64,000 nucleotides of DNA from Albula goreensis (lineage: Eukaryota; Chordata; Actinopteri; Albuliformes; Albulidae). This document shows positions 61,441 through 64,000 of this stretch, piece by piece (within the stretch, counting starts at the first letter, position 1; each line of letters starts with the position of its first letter). Below the pieces are notes generated by a model. The model was not told the DNA's origin and searched no databases. It worked only from the letters and a program-made list of their open reading frames with translations. The position numbers were made by a program, and so were the translations under genes. The stretch lies in the NCBI GenBank assembly GCA_022829145.1, contig CM040746.1, positions 15,005,790-15,069,789 of the forward strand, in the 5' to 3' direction.

Positions 61441-61797
61441 AAGCGACATAAACAACAGAACATCTATATATACAGATTGTTTATGTTGCTTGGTTTAATT
61501 CTACTGTTTTAGTTTTCCTATAATAGCTATTAAAAACTTAAAAATTAACTCTCCCCAGATGATGTGTTCAGGGTTGAATTTCAACAAATGGCTGTGCCAT
61601 TAAGGTGCACTGCCTTTATGTTGCTTATGGGAACAGCTGGTCAGGTTGTTCCAGCTGAAAGCACTATAAACTGAGACCTGTCAGCAGTCAGAGCAAACAA
61701 ATCAGTCTGTTCTCTTAAAAATCAGCATCTCCTCTATGGACCAGCACCTGATAACTGGTAATTAATGGATTTCACCTGCTTTAAAATCCAAAAACTA

Positions 61798-61800
<3 letters not shown>

Positions 61801-61888
<88 letters not shown>

Positions 61889-61924
61889 CGTGCGTATGTG
61901 CGTGTGTGTGTGTGTGTGTGTGTG
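61801..61924. repeat. (TG)n with CG-containing core
   Basis: About 40 TG units, then CGCGCGTGCGTGCGTATGTG and more TG; alternating purine-pyrimidine throughout. Confidence 0.97.
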
Positions 61925-62390
61925 AGAGAGAAGATATGTGTATATCAGTTCTGAATATGTGCATGGTTGTTTTCCTGCAATATCATGCAATATGAATATA
62001 TAATCTATTAATTAATATATCTATTCATGTTTCCTCCCACACCTCTTCAGGTTTTTCCCCCCAATCATCTTGTCAGCACTGTAAGCTTTTTTGGTACATA
62101 CTAGGATGTGGAATTTATTACACAAGACTTCACCAAAACAAATGAACTCTTGTGTTTAATTGACAGAAGACATGCATTAACAGATATACAATCACAGAGT
62201 ATGGATAACCCCATAACAACAGAGCTAGAAGTTGAATAAGTAAAATAAGATTCTACTGGTTCTCCCTTCTTGCTTCTTGTTTCCTCTACCATGTTACTTT
62301 ATGTTATATTTTCCATGATCAGCTCTCTCATCCTCAAATTAACCAATCAAGGAAGTTTCACCTTTTTGCTGACTCCCTGTGCCTCTGTGT

Positions 62391-62462
62391 GGGTGTGTGT
62401 GTGTGTGTGTGTGCGTGCGTGCATGTGTGTGTGCATGCGTGCGTGTGTGTGTGTGTGTGTGT
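62391..62462. repeat. Compound (TG)n/(TGCG)n microsatellite
   Basis: TG run interrupted by TGCGTGCGTGCATG segments. Confidence 0.95.
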
Positions 62463-63089
62463 CGGAGAGCAGTCATCCTCAAACATCAGGGCTACCATGG
62501 TTACGGGGCTCACTGGCTCCCTCACTACGAAGCTTTTTCTGAAATGTCAATATGTTGTTAACGGGCAGGTACGGTATCATCAACTCTTGCCAAAACATGT
62601 GACCTTAACACTACTCAGAAACATTCAGTCCCAAAAACACTAACCCAGGAGCAGGTCTGCCATATTCCTGTGCCTTTTTCAGTTAGGACACTCAGATTAT
62701 AAATTATTATGGCATCCCCTATGGTCATTGCAACAGTTACCTCAATTTTACTTGTAAATTTCCCATCTACCTCTTGGTCTGCTTCAGACTCGTCATATGC
62801 AAATGTGCTACTGTGCTGTAGCAGTCTCTCAGGACCTATTGACCAAACTGTGTACCATCTACAGCAACTCTGATCAACCATTAATACAGTGTATATTTAT
62901 TTCTATTAACTTTGTCCTCACGTTTGTGAGAGACTGAGTATATTTTAATGGAGCAGAATTACATTATTTGGGTCACCGCTTTTGAATAAGCATATGTTTT
63001 ATTACATCCCTCCAGTGGGTTGAATTAAGAGGCAGTGTTGTCATATTCAGGTAGTGGAGTTGCTGTTTGAATAGTCAGTAGACAGAAGG

Positions 63090-63350
63090 CAAAATGGTTT
63101 GTTCCACATGTTTGCTGCTGCCATGGAAACTAAGCCCGTGAAGGACAAATTTGAATGGGTGATGATGGCTCAGGCAGGTAACATCTGCTGCCTGGAACAT
63201 TTGTGCCGTGGCGCGATGTACAGGTGAGGATTCACCTGAGGACAGAGCAACTGCTCCAGGTGCTGCTCTGTTCCTGCCACAGTGGCAGATAACGCACAAT
63301 GAGCTGCACAGTCTCAACCCAAAGGCATTTGCATATTTCATTAGTCAGCC
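63090..63350. promoter_or_regulatory. Enhancer-like block with E-boxes and an octamer
   Basis: Contains CAGGTGAGGATTCACCTG (63,221-63,238), an inverted pair of CAGGTG E-boxes, another CAGGTG at about 63,259, the near-palindrome TGCCACAGTGGCA and an octamer ATTTGCAT at 63,327-63,334. It is much less AT-rich than its surroundings and has no coding frame of note. Confidence 0.35.
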
Positions 63351-64000
63351 TTACAACAATGGTCTAAAACAGAGCACTCCCCAAGGCCAGCGGCTGTCAA
63401 TTGTGTTGCTATTGTCTTATTTAATTTAACCAGCAGTTTGGTGTTAGTATGGATGTAACAGGCATGCAGGAGGGTCAAAAACACGTCACAAAATCCACCC
63501 CCATTCACACAAATATACACACACAATGCTACCACATCATGAATCAAATATCTTCTTGAATATCATCGTATTCTTACCCTGAATAGATTGAGAATGTGAG
63601 AATAACATTCAAAAATATAAAGTTACATACATTATTCTTATCATTCATTGTCATGACTGACATATGATTTTCTTGCCAGGATTTTTGAGGGAAAATATTT
63701 GTTTGGCAAAACAGAAACATGATCATTCAATTGCATGACAAAATGCTGATGCAAAACCTAGTTTCATTTTATGGGCACGAATACAGTAAAAGAATTGAGT
63801 GATCTTTTCAAAATAAACCTTTGGTATTGAAACTACAGCATAGTGAATAAAGTTGGTACCAGGTTGTTTACAGACCAGCTGTAAAGCTGCACATTTTGGT
63901 GAGAGAAAGATGTGCCATGGGGCATTGGAAACTGTCAAACTGGCAGTTAGGGATGTAACCAGGATACAGGCTGCGTGTCTTTATTCTGTACAGTTAAAGT

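Larger units (their letters stand above)
58985..64000. other. Region upstream of cryba2 to window end
   Basis: No gene recognised. A GC-balanced tract at 59,030-59,280 may be a cryba2 distal element or an old repeat. The TG/CA arrays and an enhancer-like block at 63,090-63,350 are listed separately. Confidence 0.55.

Noticed and set aside
61310-62643. Several Cys/Val or His/Thr-rich frames
   Set aside because: They are TG/CA microsatellites in translation.
58600-64000. mir375, expected upstream of cryba2 by synteny
   Set aside because: I looked for the mature TTTGTTCGTTCGGCTCGCG on both strands and did not see it; the nearest similarity, TTTGTTCCACATG at about 63,098, is not a match. It may lie beyond the window.
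63950-64000. Possible start of another hAT-like element (TTAGGGATGTAACC)
   Set aside because: Only one end lies in the window, so no inverted partner can be seen.

Overview
The window reads as a gene-poor stretch of a ray-finned fish chromosome, most likely a teleost. It is AT-rich. It carries vertebrate genes with GT-AG introns and TATA/AATAAA signals, many dinucleotide microsatellites, and decayed fish-type repeats: a Tc1-like transposon, a Rex1/CR1-like LINE tail, a tRNA-type SINE and a hAT-like MITE. Nothing bacterial, phage-like or CRISPR-like is present. No species can be named from the sequence alone.

Layout. Positions 1 to about 32,700 hold no recognisable gene, only repeats, minisatellites and a few hairpins. 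cdk5r2 (the p39 activator of CDK5) lies at 33,982-34,935 on the + strand as one intronless reading frame, with a likely 3' UTR to about 36,480. About 10 kb without a gene follows; it holds candidate regulatory blocks, a Tc1-like relic and a long GAAA tract. fev (ETS factor Fev/Pet-1) lies on the - strand, with three coding exons between 49,516 and 46,978 that I assembled by splice sites into a 222-residue protein. A further 6.6 kb of intergenic DNA has GATA-motif clusters and a possible non-coding 5' exon of fev. cryba2 (beta-A2 crystallin) is on the - strand, with a non-coding first exon near 58,880-58,849 and four coding exons (58,481 to 56,194) encoding 196 residues, one Greek-key motif per exon. 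The last 5 kb is upstream of cryba2 and holds CA/TG repeats and one enhancer-like block.

The three genes have the same order as the human 2q35 block CDK5R2-FEV-CRYBA2, so this is a conserved linkage group. Their products do not form a pathway: p39 acts in post-mitotic neurons, Fev specifies serotonergic neurons, and beta-A2 crystallin is a lens structural protein. The conserved linkage, and CTCF-like motifs in opposite orientation around fev-cryba2, suggest shared or insulated regulatory territory, but that is inference.

I found no convincing undescribed biological system. The observations most worth checking are the possible upstream fev exon with a palindromic GATA site, the GATA cluster at 53.4 kb, the enhancer-like block at 63.1-63.35 kb, the X-box/TATA block at 43.3 kb, the near-perfect hairpin at 26.96 kb, and the polypyrimidine tract probably transcribed in the fev 3' UTR.
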